This document shows positions 33,390-45,820 of a stretch of 64,000 bases of DNA, piece after piece (positions within the stretch are counted from its first letter, which is position 1; each line of letters begins with the position of its first letter). This stretch comes from Amorphophallus konjac (taxonomy: Eukaryota > Streptophyta > Magnoliopsida > Alismatales > Araceae), in NCBI GenBank assembly GCA_022559845.1, contig CM040128.1, forward strand, positions 267,412,698-267,476,697, read 5' to 3'. Below the pieces are notes generated by a model. That model saw only the letters and a program-made list of their open reading frames with translations, was not told the DNA's origin and did not search any database. Position numbers and translations under genes: made by a program.

Positions 33390-34640
33390 GGTAATCCCCA
33401 TGTCCACGCCATGGACACCAATCAAGTCCATGATCCCTCACATCGAGTGCGAGCTACTACCGAGGGAACATCCCCTTCCATTGATCTTTCCTCTACCTTG
33501 GGTGCCCTAGCCATCCATGTCATCCTTAATAATTTCAAATTGTCCAGGCTCTTGTTAAGGGGAAAGCTACTCCTCCCTCTCCCCAAGATCTGTCCCAGGC
33601 CATGGGTCACCTTCATGTTTCATCTCCTAAGGACCAGGTGGGCCAGTACCCACCCTGATGTCATTTCCCCTTACGACCACAAAGTTCGGCCATTCCTTAT
33701 ACCCCAGTTCGACCGAGGCATTCTTTTTCTAAACCACACTACCCTTCTTACTCTAGGCCTCCTTCTTAAGCTTTTGGAAGACCTTCTACACCTCAAATTG
33801 ATCCACTCACTCAAACCTTCCTTAACAAGTTGAATAAGATGGTAGAACAATTGAAGAAGGTGGCAGATACATAGGGCACCCTAAAAGTCTTAATGTCAAC
33901 TCTTCCGGTGTTTCACCTACCTCCCTCGTAGATGCCCAAGTACCGCAGGTATAATGGCATGGGCAACCCCTTCATTCGCATCAAAGATTTCATATATGAA
34001 TCCTCCTTTTGGCAAAATGAAAGATCTTTGGATAGCCCTACTTTGGAGTGGTTATATTCCCTAGAACTAAGCGATGTTATAGATTTTGATATTGTGTGAA
34101 GAAAATTCCTTCAAAAGTATAGGGACTGGGTTGGTCCATCTCTCTCTCTCTCTGACTGACTTAGTGGCTGAAAAAAATGAAGTCCGAGGAGGAATTCACT
34201 CAGTTTACCAGATAGGTGGAGGTCTATGGCCGACAGAATAAGAGACACATTTTTGGAATCTGAGCAACTCAAGATGATAATTTTCAATGCCACACCCCAG
34301 TTTAGACATATTCTAACCATGAATAAGCTTGACACCGTAGAGAGAGCTCGATATATTTAGACACAACTATTGGACTCTCTAGTTATGGACATGTTTGAGC
34401 AAGTTAGCCCAAGGATATTTTCAACAAATGAGCAAGTGGATGCCGTCCGCAACCCACCTAGTCATCCCACTAACCTCTACACATCTACTCCATATTCGCA
34501 AAATCAATTACCATCACTTCCACAGAACCAACCCCCTCACCCATATCATCAAGCTCCACCATCCAACACTCACCTTCCTCGGTGTCCACTTGGCTCAGAA
34601 TGGTCCTATTATCATCCACTTGGGAATGCCTAAGCTTCCC
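33390..34640 (+). pseudogene. Ty3/gypsy gag fragment
   Basis: From about 33930 the frame reads MPKYRRYNGMGNPFIRIKDF, then LDSPTLEWLYSLELSDVIDF, RKFLQKYRDW and, after stops, ATPQFRHILTMNKLDTVERA, followed by a Pro-rich tail. This matches the capsid-type region of plant gypsy gag (KYDG.GDP..H, LEWFYSL, W..L...F...Y). Several stops break it. A Pro/His-rich region with simple repeats follows. Confidence 0.65.
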
Positions 34641-35034
34641 TTTCCAAATGCTGCACCTGCTCCAAGACCATCACCTCCACGACCACAACAAACCCCTCAA
34701 TAACCACAACCCCAAGCCTTTGCTCAGGCTAACACCATTACTACCACCCCAATTCCTAACACCACCTGGCGCTATGATGATGAGCCGCCTACTCGATGCT
34801 TCATGTCGGCGCGTCGCCGGTCATCGCCTCAACCCTCCCCTTCATCACCACTATCTGTGAATCCATCTGTTTCCCCTGTCCCCATTCAAGCACCACCAGT
34901 ATCACCCTCTACTCCATCGCCACTTTCTTATTAACCCTCCACCAAGACTGCGCCCTGCACCATGGCCTTCACCAATACCACTCATTCATCAACCTACCAC
35001 TAGCCCTCTGTTTTTCGCTAAACCATCAACAGCT

Positions 35035-35183
35035 ACATCACCACCACCACCACCACCACCTAAGCATTCCGCTACCAAGCCAACCACCACCAATGTTGTC
35101 CCCACGCCAGCCATGTTTAGCCAACCACCATCTAAACCATCTAACCCATCACCTGCACCTGCACCTGCACCTGCACCTGCACC
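35035..35183. repeat. CAC trinucleotide and CACCTG hexanucleotide repeats
   Basis: A CACCAC run at about 35040-35062 is followed by nearly six CACCTG units at 35150-35183, inside the Pro-rich part of the decayed gypsy element. Confidence 0.9.
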
Positions 35184-35457
35184 CATGCGTGATCAAGTTC
35201 TTTCCACACTCACACCCGAGCAAAGTTAATCCACTCCCAAACCGGAAGAAGAGCTCACCACACCCGAGCCTATCATTGCCATCACCCATTCACCAATGCC
35301 TACCATACCCTTTGAACCCTCTTGGTCCATTGAACCTATCTTCTCCACCTCACAACCCACCATCACTCAACGGAGCGGGTGTCCATTGCTAAAGATACAC
35401 CCAAAATCTTATCCCTAGGAACAAAGTGAACCAAGTAAGAAAGACCTGGTAGCGGTC

Positions 35458-36042
35458 ATGTATTTTGATCCTCATGGTTATATTAGCCATATGCCGATCC
35501 ATGTTCTTCTCTTGGGGAAGACCGAGTCTCCACCCCCTAAGATGTATGCCAAGAAAGGTTTCCAAGAGTTAGTGCCAGTCAAGTCAAAGGCGAGGTCAGT
35601 AGCAATCACATTGCTTATTGGAAAAGCTACCGCCAATGCTCTCATCACTCCTCGCTCAGTTGTACTTATAATGGCTGGTCAAAAAAAGGGGTTCTCAACA
35701 GATATAGTGTTAACACATACTGTTGCTAAGGCTCTAACGGATTCCATGCTCAAGGGCAAGTCATGGCAACCCTTGGTAGAAGCTCTTGACATCATGACTG
35801 CTTCATCTCAACTAGAACTTCCACTTAAAAGGTAGATGGCCATGTTATCAAGTACATTCAAGGCTTGTGGCATCTCACTTCAGCTGTTCATGGAGCAAGC
35901 CACTGCACCAAAGTTGTTGAAGAGTATTCCAAAGGCTCTTCACGCGCTATTTCAGCTCGACCAGGGGCAAGTTGCTATACCATCAAGAGCACTCAAGATT
36001 ATTCCAAGAGTCTTATACAATCTGCCTCAACCTGTTAGCTAG
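35458..36042 (+). pseudogene. Unassigned open frames in the gypsy 3' part
   Basis: A 125-codon frame (35458-35835) beginning MYFDPHGYISHMPIHVLLLG is followed directly by another of 68 codons after a stop. Neither shows a protease, RT, RNase H or integrase motif. Position after gag suggests they belong to the retroelement, but the function is unknown. Confidence 0.3.
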
Positions 36043-36877
36043 TCAGCCGACTGTGTTAGCACCGCATATTAATCTCCCAAGAGTTCACCCTCTTCATCTA
36101 TCAAGAGAGATGGTCTTCATGCATGATTGCCAGGTGAAATTACCAAGTCTTAAGCTTCTCGCATCAAAGGTTAAACTCCCATGGACTAGCATTGTCTGCT
36201 CATCAAGGGAGCTATTTCCCATGCCAATGTGTCTGAAGAAGTCATTCTATGTCGAGGTTCCCACACCGCAAGCGGAACTCCCAAGTATTTGCCCTGCTTA
36301 TTTGCCGAGGGAGTTGATGTTCATCCTTACATGTCCAAGGGATGTTATTGGCACCGAGAATTCATTAAATGGGAGCCTAGGGGCATTTGCTCAGATCAAA
36401 CAAAGAAAAACCGGCCCTTCCAATCGTGGATGGAGCTCGATGCGAGGGTGAAAAGCTTCTGTCTCCTCCACGCTGAAATACTATGCCAACTCCGGCGATA
36501 GTTGTTCTTAGACGCTGTGAGAAAATATCAGAAAAGCGAGATACTCACCCTCACCTTGAACTCTAAACAAAGGACCAAGAAAGCAAAAATAAGGTGGCAT
36601 GAATTCGATGTAAACTAAGAACGTCCTTTATTAAACACCCTTAATAGATGTGCTACAAAACTAGGGATTGGAAAGTGGAGGCTTGCCTTCAGATACTCCT
36701 CGTATAGAACAAATGAGGATTCTCAAGCGTTATGCGCTCGGACACTTAGAGACTCCGGGCCAATCACTCAGACATCCCCAGGAAACCCACATTGCTCGAC
36801 CAACTCGTCCGCATGATCTAGGAATGTCTCTGGATAGTTGTCCTCCACATACTTCTCAACAGAAGATTGGGGGACAC

Positions 36878-37132
36878 TTAGAGCACCATGACCTCCACCG
36901 GACCCACCGCATGTCCAACTTCACAGTCCACCATCTCCAATGAGTCCATCCTTGCTGGGGAATCTCTCTCCTCCCTGGCAATGTCTTCGGTACCAGCCCT
37001 TTCCTCTGCCATGAAGACTTGGCTCCCCTGCTTTGAAGCAGAAGCCTCTGCATTGTCATCGATCACCATCCTCCGCCAATGTGTCTCCTTGCTATTTGTG
37101 GACGAGGTGGCAGAAGAGGACATGCTACTCAC
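36878..37132 (-). other. Small unidentified acidic ORF
   Basis: The - strand has an 84-codon frame starting MSSMSSSATSSTNSKETHWR and rich in Glu/Asp, Ser and Met, ending at a stop near 36878. A TATATAAG sequence on the same strand at about 37757-37764 lies some 630 bp upstream, with a purine-rich leader between. It might be the start of a decayed retroelement gag or a captured gene fragment. I do not recognise it. Confidence 0.3.
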
Positions 37133-37149
37133 CTCCAGGGGTCGGTGAC

Positions 37150-38818
37150 CTTGCGATCCCTAGACGAGCGAAGAGCGATCTCTAGTGAACCTTCAAACGA
37201 GCTTCTTTCTCTCCGAAAATGCCCTAAACTCCCAAGTGCAGGCAGATGGGCTCAAATGCTCGCATTCCCTCTCTTATAACCACCCACCTGAGCATCAAAG
37301 TGTTCGTTGGGAAAAAATTTGTTATTATGGAAGGAATTCAAACCGAATCGTGCCTCTTAGAAGTCGAACATGCATTGCCACTTGAAAGGCTGCCTTCACC
37401 TCGAGCAATGCATTGCGCACAGAACCAAAGGCTGCAGGGCAGGTGATGTGGGCAGATCCTGTTGATCTTGATACTGGGCTGCATCCTGCCTTTTAGATGA
37501 TCGCCCGCCTTATTTCGAATTTCAAGTATAATGATGGCGGAGCCTTCGGATCTCCAAGCTGTGATGTGCAATATCAAAGTAACACTTCCCTGATCGCACA
37601 CCCCCATGCAGATCGTGTGCACATTATCGAGGCAGGTAATCCCATGATCCCCGTACATTGCTCGGTTTTACACTTTCATACCATCATACCTTGCCTTATT
37701 CTCACGTACACATGGAACCTCCTCGGAAAGGCAATCATACAATGATTTGGAATCATCGCTTATATAAGGTTGGTCTCAGTGACCTCCTCAAGATACATAA
37801 TAGTACTCAGCCTTGGCAATAGCACATAACAATGCCTCTCTTTTCCCTCTAAAAAAATCTCTTTTTCCTATGTTGATTTAAGCATTAGAGAGTTTTCTCA
37901 AGACATATAACATCCTGTGGGAACTTCTCTTTCTATGTTGGAGGATCGGTTCCGATGCTCGACGCACACACTAGCATCAAGGAAATCTTTCCTGACGCTC
38001 GATCTCAATGTTTGGTGTTGCTATTTGTTACATTGGCTTCTTCGTTCAATCTCGTCATATAAATTCGAGTGTAGCATACGCAGCACCAGGGATAGCACTA
38101 ACTCTAACCTGATTAACTAATTCTGCCTATCAAACCGCAAAGTGAGTTAACTCTGGGTAACGATGAAGTTAACCCAAAACTAATTTGTTATCAAAGTGGT
38201 GCTATAGGAGGCCTGCCCGATCGCTGTGGAGGGCCTGGCCACTCTGCTCATTCGCCGCATCATTGTCTCTGCTCGCCCCACATCCTCGCCACAGTCACGT
38301 TTATCCATAGCTGAAGTAGACCCAACTAGATCCAATCGGATGTCTGATTTCGAGACTCCTGATCTGAAAGATCTGATTCAGATTTTGAACGGTCGGATCC
38401 GGATATAACACGATTTATACCCCTAGCTACAAATAGCCTCCACATTCTCCACAATCAAAACAAAGGCGATGGCGTAGTGTACGTTTTTTATTACATGGAG
38501 GAAACCCTCGCTTCTGATTGGAGGGTAAGTTATTTACATCGACATAAAGTAACGCATAGGATTTAGCCACGTTGAGGGCTTGGATTACTCCGCTGTGACA
38601 TCTACCCATGTTGCTAAAACTACTCACAATTCGATGCTTGCTTGCTTGCTATTGATTGGGTCCAAGTGAGGGTCTACATACACAAACATTTCTTTAGATG
38701 TAAGAGGGAAGACGCATGTACATGCCATGTCTACAAATTTATTTATGGCCATCTTGACATTATTTATGGCAAATTATTCACTTTTCTATGTAAAAAAGGA
38801 CTCTCATTTACCATAGTT
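37150..38818. other. Intergenic region
   Basis: There is no gene that I can support. Frames are short. The segment 38090-38240 carries GGTTAAC and TTGTTATCAAAG motifs shared with 29.6-29.75 kb. The rest appears to be unannotatable decayed repeat. Confidence 0.45.
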
Positions 38819-38821
38819 TTA

Positions 38822-39230
38822 TGGGGTGTTTGGTTACATTTTTTTAGATATTTTCTCTCTCAAAATTTATTTTAAGAAAAGAATGTGGACTAAATCATGT
38901 TTGGAGCATCTCTCCTAATTTTTATTGAGAGAGTTAACTCTTCATCAAATTTTCTCAAATAAAAAATAACTCTTTCCTTCTTTTTTTTTCTTTTCAAAAG
39001 AGTTCTCTCCCATAGCCACCTCTCTCTCTGACACACACGATTATCACCTATCTCTTTCTCTTGAACCACCTTTTAATAAGGAAACTCCATACTCTCTTCA
39101 ATATTACTTAGATTTTACCAAACATGTCAAAAATTAAATTTTATAAATTTAAAAATATGACAAAAGTCACAGTGAAACATTTTTTAAAAGAGAAATAATC
39201 TTAAGAAAAAAATTACTTCCAAACACCCTA
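38822..39230. mobile_element. Tourist-like MITE with TTA target duplication
   Basis: TTA precedes (38819-38821) and follows (39231-39233) a 409-bp AT-rich element. The inverted ends are TGGGGTGTTTGG on the left and TAGGGTGTTTGG as the complement of the right. The GGGTGTTTGG end and TTA duplication are typical of PIF/Harbinger-derived Tourist MITEs. It has no coding capacity. Confidence 0.85.
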
Positions 39231-39523
39231 TTAGTCAGCAGACGAAATTCTCGTCATTGGAAACAACAGGTTTTTCATTCACTTCCTTAGGCAATTTCAA
39301 CACAGCATCTTTACATTGAAAATTATTGAACTCCAGTACTTTTTTTTTTGGAATTAAACTTCTCACTCAAAAACCTGCGTTTTTCTTTCTAAAAATGTTG
39401 TCAGCTGGAAATTTTATCCAACACAGCAACACTTGGACAATGCCTCCGTAAGTTTTTCGCATGGAGTAAAACTTGAAATTCAAACTTGAGGAAGGTCCCT
39501 ACTTATCAGACATTTTTGAACAT

Positions 39524-39877
39524 GAGTAATACTTTATGCAATATCCCGGTTAATTACACGCCGGAGTGTTGACATGTGTAATAATTCGTGCAACACTTTA
39601 ATTTTATTTTTTGAATTGTTTTGAATGATCTCATGTCAAATTAATTTGGTGTGTTAGTTACGTCGTCAAGTGATGTGACATGAAGATCATGCAAAAAAAA
39701 ATCCGAATATTGTGAATAGGGGGTATTTGTTTTTACATGGCTCCCACATCATGTCAACTGATGACGTGACCGGCACATTAAACTAACTTGATGTGGGGGC
39801 CATCATTTTTTTAAATTAAGTATTACACATGTAACACTCCAATGTGTAATTATCGAGTGTTGCACGAAACATTACTC
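39524..39877. mobile_element. MULE-like element with long inverted repeats
   Basis: The roughly 75-bp termini are inverted: the left reads GAGTAATACTTTATGCAA and then AATTACACGCCGGAGTGTT, and the right complement reads GAGTAATGTTTCGTGCAA and AATTACACATTGGAGTGTT. Nine-base flanks TTTGAACAT and TATGGACAT match at seven positions. Long inverted repeats with a 9-bp duplication suggest a Mutator-like non-autonomous element. Confidence 0.6.
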
Positions 39878-40361
39878 TATGGACATAGACATGCCATGTT
39901 CACAAGTCCCAATATTAATGTCTACCATGTACTTCTCAATTTATATAGAAGCCACATGTGCCCCATTAGCATTTTGTCTTTCTTGGTTACGTGATCTACT
40001 AGTGAATGAGAGGAGGGGGTGAGTTAAAGAGAGAGCGACACCGCAGAATTGGTGTTTGAAAGTGACGTTCCACAATTTTTCATAATCCGAGGGTGGGGTA
40101 CGTGATCCCGCTAACTAATAGTTTGATGTTCGTGAATAATTCAGAAATAGGCCAAGTGATCTCGCTCTGCATATTGGAGAGCGGAATCGAACTCATGATT
40201 TCTTTATCGTGGGGAGAGGTGGTGAACCATTGGGACACATCTTAAGGTTATACCGCATTAACATTCAAAATTATGAATAGTTCAATAAATCTACTCATTT
40301 TCTATATAGGCTGATAATGTCGAAAATGAGTTTACTGGAGCCAAGTTCGACCTCACCAAGG
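39878..40361. other. Spacer before copia-1
   Basis: No gene is supported. The last 60 bases before the copia-1 insertion form an open frame after a CTATATAG acceptor-like site, but nothing is recognisable. Confidence 0.4.
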
Positions 40362-41049
40362 TGTTGGGGAGCTGCAAGAAATATACTAGGCACAAATATA
40401 TGTGTAGTCGGAGAAATCAACACGGAAATAAAATTTATCCGCACACCTTCGGCGGATCTGTGCAACCACAATAATCTCTATGCCATCCACACGTACGTAT
40501 CCGAGTCGAAAAACACCAAACTAACAAGAACACAATCACACAAGATGCACCGGATTTTTAACGTGGAAAACCCTCCCTTGACATAGAGAGGGAAAAATCA
40601 CGGGATAAATCGACAGCGATCCACTATGTAGAAATAGCAATACAAAGTTTCTCTCTCAAGATTTGCCCAAATCTTGAGGAATATACATGAGAGATTGGAG
40701 AGACACAAGATTACCTCACAAAGGATAAATATCCAAAATAGAAGCTTCACGAGAATAGAAAAATACCCGACTTCACAAGATCGGGCTTCTTCCTTCTTCA
40801 CCTCTCTCTTTCCTCTCTCTTTCTCTCTTCCTCTCTCTCTCTCTCTCTTTCTCTCTCCCGCAAGGGATCTTCAAGGAGGAAGCTGCCGCTGTGTTTTTTC
40901 TTGTTTCCCTGTGTGTTGTTATTTTAGGTCTCGGGTGTGTGTGTTTTGTGTGAAGGGATAGTGGGTGTGGGTGGGTATAATACACCCCACCACCCCTCTC
41001 TCTCTAATGTGTTCCAAGGCCCATCTGGGCTGGACCACCGAGCCCAACA
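40362..41049 (-). repeat. Copia-1 3' LTR
   Basis: This 688-bp LTR begins TGTTGGGGAGCTGCAAG and ends GAGCCCAACA on the + strand. It contains a CT-rich tract near 40800-40860 and, on the - strand, a TATTATA-type box near 40975-40982. It lies downstream of the coding region on the element's own strand. Confidence 0.95.
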
Positions 41050-41050
41050 A

Positions 41051-41061
41051 TCTCCCCCTCC
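41051..41061 (-). other. Copia-1 polypurine tract
   Basis: The + strand TCTCCCCCTCC directly inside the LTR reads GGAGGGGGAGA on the element strand. This is the primer for second-strand DNA synthesis. Confidence 0.85.
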
Positions 41062-41095
41062 AGCCCATGGTGGGAGGTAGTACTAAAATGACTCC

Positions 41096-44000
41096 TCACC
41101 GGGAGTCCATGCCGGTCAGCCGCCGACACAACTCTAGCTTCTCTCTAGGAACCACCTTTGTCATCATATCAGAAGGATTTTTATCTGTATGAATCTTCTT
41201 CAGCTTCATATGTTGTTGCTATATAGCTTCTCGCAACCAATGGTATCTCACATCAATGTGCTTTGTACGGGAGTGATATGTGGAGTTTTTTCTCAAGTCT
41301 ATGGCACTCTGACTGTCACAAAAATCACATACTCTTCTTGCTTCAAACCCAATTCCTGCAAAAATCTTTTCAGCCAAAGTATTTCCTTCCCTGCTTCAGC
41401 TGCTGCAATATACTCTGCCTCAATAGTAGATAAAGTAACACATTTTTGCAATTTGGACTGCTAGGACACAGCTCCCCCTGCAAAAGTAAATAAGCACCCT
41501 GAGGTAGATTTTCTGTGATCAAGATCACCTGCCATCTCAGCATCTGTAAAGCCTTCTAGAATTGGTTCGGAACTCCCAAATGTCAAACACACTCTAGAGC
41601 TACCTCTCAAGTATATGAAGATCCACTTCACTGCTTCCCAGTGCTCTTTCTCTGGATTAGAAAGGAATCTGCTCACTACACCAACTGCATGTGCAATGTC
41701 AGGCCTGGTGCAGATCATTGCATACATCAAACTCCCAACTGTTGAGGAGTAAGGAATGCTCTCCATCTCTTCCATATCTTCCTTAGAAGAGAGGCATGAC
41801 TTCTTACTGAGCTTAAAATGAGCTGCTAATGGAGTACTCACAGACTTGGTATTTTTCATATTGAACCTGTCAAGCACCCGTTCAATATAATTTCTTTGTG
41901 ACAACCACAATTTCTTGATTTTCCTATCATGAAAGATATCCATGCCCAATATTCTACATGCTGGTTCCAAGTCTTTCATGTCAAAGGACTTTGACAAATC
42001 TGCTTTCAATTTATCAATCTCTTGAGTATCCTGACCAACAATCAACATATCATCAACATAAAGCAAAAGGATAATGAAGCTCACATCTGATAATTTTCTG
42101 AAGTAAACACATGCATCTGCAGTTGTCCTCTGGTATCCATGGCTCACCATAAATGAGTCAAATTTCTTGTACCACTGTCTAGGTGCCTGCTTTAATCCAT
42201 ACAAGCTTTTCTTCAATCTGCAGACCATGTGTTCCTTACCTTTCACTTCAAAATCTTCTGGTTGTATCATATAGACCTCTTCCTCCAAATCACCATGAAG
42301 GAAGGTAGTCTTCACGTCCATCTGCTCAAACTCCAAGTCTAAGCTTGCAGCCAAGCCTAGAACCACCTTGATAGAAGTCATTTTCACAACATGAGAAAAT
42401 ATTTCATCAAAATCAATTCCCTGTTTTTGTGCAAAACCTTTCACTACTAATCTAGCTTTATGCTTCAAGTACTCTACATTGCCATCCTTTTTTAGCTTGA
42501 AAACCTACTTGTTCTTCAATACTTTTCTGCCTTTAGGAAGGTCCACCAACTCATAAGTATTATTCAGCTCAAGTGAATTCATCTCGCTCTGCATGACTTT
42601 GAACCACTTATCTTTATCTTTATGAGATTGTACCTCCTCAAAGCTTTCTGGCTCCCCCTCCTCAGTAAGCAACATATACTGAGAGGGAGGATATTTTGAT
42701 GATGGCTGTGACGCTCTGGAAGACCTCATGATCTCTAACTCTCGATGCTCCCCCTACTCAGAAACCTCATGCTCTGGCTCAGCATCACTGTCACCCAATT
42801 CTGGCATTTCATCACTGTCATCTTCACCTTGCATTTCTTCTCCATCTGTAAGCTCTTGCACTAGAGAAGGAATGGGTGCGAGATCTGGAGCACTGTAGGA
42901 AGATTGACCTTTCAACTTTGTTTCTTTGATGTCTTCAATATTCTGATCTTCATAAAAGATCACATCTCTCTGTCTGACTACTGTCTTCTTTTCTGGATCC
43001 CATAACCTGAAGCCAAACTCTTCATTTCCATAGCCTAAGAAAATACAAGGAGAGGCTTTGTCATCAAGTTTTTGCCTTTGGTCCTTGGGGACATGCACAA
43101 ATGCCTTGCATCCAAATACTTTCAAGTGATTGTAGGATACCTCCTTCCCTGACCAAATCTTCATTGAAATTTCAAAACCCAAAGGAACAGAAGGAGACCT
43201 GTTTATCAAATAGCAAGCAGTGCGAACAGCTTCAGCCCAGAAGCTCTTTGGTAGCTTTGCCATCCTCAACATGCATCTCACCTTTTCCACAATGGTTCTG
43301 TTCATTCTTTCTGCTACACCATTATGTTGTGGGGTGCCTGGTTCAGTCCTTTCATGTCTTATGCCATGAGCTGCACAATAATCTGTAAATTCTTTGGAGA
43401 TGTACTCTCCTCCATTATCTATGCGGAGACATTTCAACTTTTTACTTGTCTCTCTTTCCACCATAGCATGAAAATTTTGAAATGATTGAAACACTTGATC
43501 TTTTATCATCAGTAAATAAATCCACACCTTTCTAGATGCATCATCAATGAATGTGATAAAGTACCTATTTCCACCCATGGACTCCACCTCAAAGGGACCA
43601 CAAACATCAGAATAAATCAAATCTAAAATGCACCTTTTTCGTTGTGATGAAGAACGAAAAGAAATTCTATGATGCTTTCAAAGTAAACAATAATCACAAG
43701 GACTAAGAGTCATACCTTTTATGGAGGGAATGTAAGACTTCCTCGCTAAAAGTTGCAGTCCTTTCTCACTCATATGTCCTAGCCTTTTGTGCCACAAATC
43801 TGGAAAAGAATCACCTTGGATAGCATTTAACATATCATTGCACACTTTTGCATGAGTCTTGTAAAGACCACAACAAGCATTTCCCTTGGCAACAATCAGT
43901 GAGCCTGTAGTCAATTTCCATTTTCCTTGAATGAATCTGTGCTCAAAACCTTGCTTATCTAGAGCAATACCGGAGAGAAGATTGAGACGTAAATTAGAAA

Positions 44001-45081
44001 CATGGCGCACATCCTTCAAAGTTAGTGCAAACCCTGCATTTGTTTGTAAACACACATCACCAATGCCAACAACCTTTGAGTAGCTAGTGTTACCCATCTT
44101 CACATTTCCAAGATCTCCTGTCTTGTAAGATGTAAAGAGCTCCCTTTTAGAAGTTGCATGATAGGAAGCACCAGTGTCCACTATCCACTCTGAATCATGG
44201 CCTGTGAAATGCAAACAAGTGTCTCCCTCTATTGTGAGAATGACATTATCACCCTCTAACAAAGTAGCTGCGGTGTTTTGATCATCCTCTGTCTTCATCT
44301 GATTTTTATCCTTCTTCTCTTTCATCTCTCTCTTCCATATCCTGCAGTTCCTCTTTAGGTGACCTTCTTTTCCACAATGAAAGCATGCTCTACTCTTGGA
44401 CTTTGACTTGCCTCTGGACTTGCTTTGACCCCTTGACTGATCATTATACTTTGATCTACTCCTCCCCCTGTTCTCTGTGACAAGAGCATGTGCATTATCT
44501 GATCCAGTTAATTTTCTTCTTGTTTCTTCATTAAACAAGCTAGCAGTAACTAAACTCATAGACAACACACCATTAGGAGCAGAATTACTAACTGACACAA
44601 CTAAGGTTTCCCAACTGTCTGGCAAGGATCTCAAAAGTAACAAAGCCTAGCGTTCATCTTCTAAAGTCATTTTCATTGTAGCCAACTGATTCACCAAACT
44701 CTAGAACTCATTCAAATGCTCTGCAACACTGTTACCTTCTTTGAATTTCAAATTAACAAGCTTTCGAATAATAAAAGCCTTGTTACCTACGGTCTTCTGC
44801 TCATACAAGGATTCTAATTTTTTCCACAATGCCTGTGCACTGGTTTCACTCGAAACATGATAAAATACACTATCATCTACCCATTGTCTGACTGTGCCAA
44901 TGGTCTTCCGATTTAATTTTTTCTAATCTTTAGCGGACATACCCTCCGGTTTGGCTTCATTACCTTCAATCGGATCATACAAATCCTTGTAATATAGGAT
45001 GTCTTCCATTTTTGGCTTCCAAATAAGCCAATTTGTATTATTCAATTTTATCATGGTGCTAGACGCTCCACTGTCCGACAT
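41096..45081 (-). pseudogene. Copia-1 gag-pol polyprotein, broken
   Basis: The frame starts MSDSGASSTMIKLNNTNW at 45081 and would end at TGA 41096-41098. In order are a gag with a CFHCGKEGHLKRNC knuckle (about 44360-44390), protease WIVDTGASYHA (about 44160), the pre-integrase DLWHKRLGHMSEKG, integrase with YSDVCGP, RIDNGGEY and VAERMNRT (42990-43620), reverse transcriptase with GLKQAPRQWYKKF and LLYVDDMLIV (about 42050), and RNase H ending with IEAEYIAAAEA. Breaks are three stops in gag, further stops after the pre-integrase domain, between integrase and RT and before RT, one replacing Trp in RNase H, and a one-base loss near 41325. Two of the stops replace Trp codons. Confidence 0.93.
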
Positions 45082-45113
45082 TCCGACTCACAAGAATAAT
45101 GTCTACAATTTAA

Positions 45114-45131
45114 CCCCGCTTTGATACCACT
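45114..45131 (-). other. Copia-1 primer binding site (tRNA-iMet)
   Basis: Next to the 5' LTR the element strand reads TGGTATCAAAGCGGGG, close to TGGTATCAGAGC, the complement of the plant initiator tRNA-Met 3' end used by most plant copia elements. Confidence 0.85.
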
Positions 45132-45815
45132 TGTTGGGGAGCTGCAAGAAATATACTAGGCACAAATATATGTGTAGTCGGAGAAATCAACACGGAAATA
45201 AAATTTATCCGCACACCTTCGGCGGATTTGTGCAACCACAATAATCTCTATGCCATCCACACGTACGTATCCGAGTCGAAAAACACCAAACTAACAAGAA
45301 CACAATCACACAAGATGCACCGGATTTTTAACGTGGAAAACCCTCCCTCGACATGGAGAGGGAAAAATCACGGGACAAACCGACAACGATCCACTATGTA
45401 GAAATAGCAATACAAAGTTTCTCTCACAAGATTTGCCCAAATCTTGAGGAATATACATGAGAGATTGGAGAGACACAAGATTACCTCACAAAGGTTAAAT
45501 ATCCAAAATAGAAGCTTCACGAGAATAGAAAAATACCCGACTTCACAAGATCGGGCTTCTTCCTTCTTCACCTCTCCCTTTCCTCTCTCTTTCTCTCTTC
45601 CTCTCTCTCTCTCTTTCTCTCTCCTGCAAGGGGTCTTCAAGGAGGAAGCCGCCGCTGCATTTTTTCTTGTTTCCCTGTGTGTTGTTATTTTAGGTCTCGG
45701 GTGTGTGTGTTTTGTGTGAAGGGATAGTGGGTGTGGGTGGGTATAATACACCCCACCACCCCTCTCTCTCTAATGTGTTCCAAGGCCCATCTAGGCTGGA
45801 CCACCGAGCCCAACA
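45132..45815 (-). repeat. Copia-1 5' LTR
   Basis: This 684-bp LTR is almost identical to the one at 40362-41049. It differs by about 15 substitutions and a shorter CT run. Confidence 0.95.
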
Positions 45816-45820
45816 CAAGG

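Larger units (their letters stand above)
31402..36500 (+). mobile_element. Decayed Ty3/gypsy-type LTR retrotransposon
   Basis: An LTR-like start TGTAGACACCCATTTTCAG at 31402 is followed by a TATA box (31838-31844), a leader, and then gag-like coding from about 33.2 kb. The later part (35.4-36.5 kb) has open frames that I cannot assign to pol domains. No second LTR was found, so the element is truncated or rearranged and the right limit is a guess. Confidence 0.55.
40362..45815 (-). mobile_element. Ty1/copia retrotransposon, structurally complete (copia-1)
   Basis: Two direct LTRs (40362-41049 and 45132-45815) enclose a - strand gag-pol. CAAGG duplications lie immediately outside (40357-40361 and 45816-45820). 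LTRs start TGTTGGG and end CCCAACA. A tRNA-iMet primer site and a GGAGGGGGAGA polypurine tract are in the right places. I counted about 15 substitutions between the LTRs by eye, nearly all transitions, so the insertion is fairly recent. Stops and a frameshift in gag-pol make it non-autonomous. Confidence 0.97.

Noticed and set aside
42754..43620. Integrase frame as a functional gene
   Set aside because: It is open for 288 codons but is an internal part of a copia polyprotein with stops on both sides and no own promoter.
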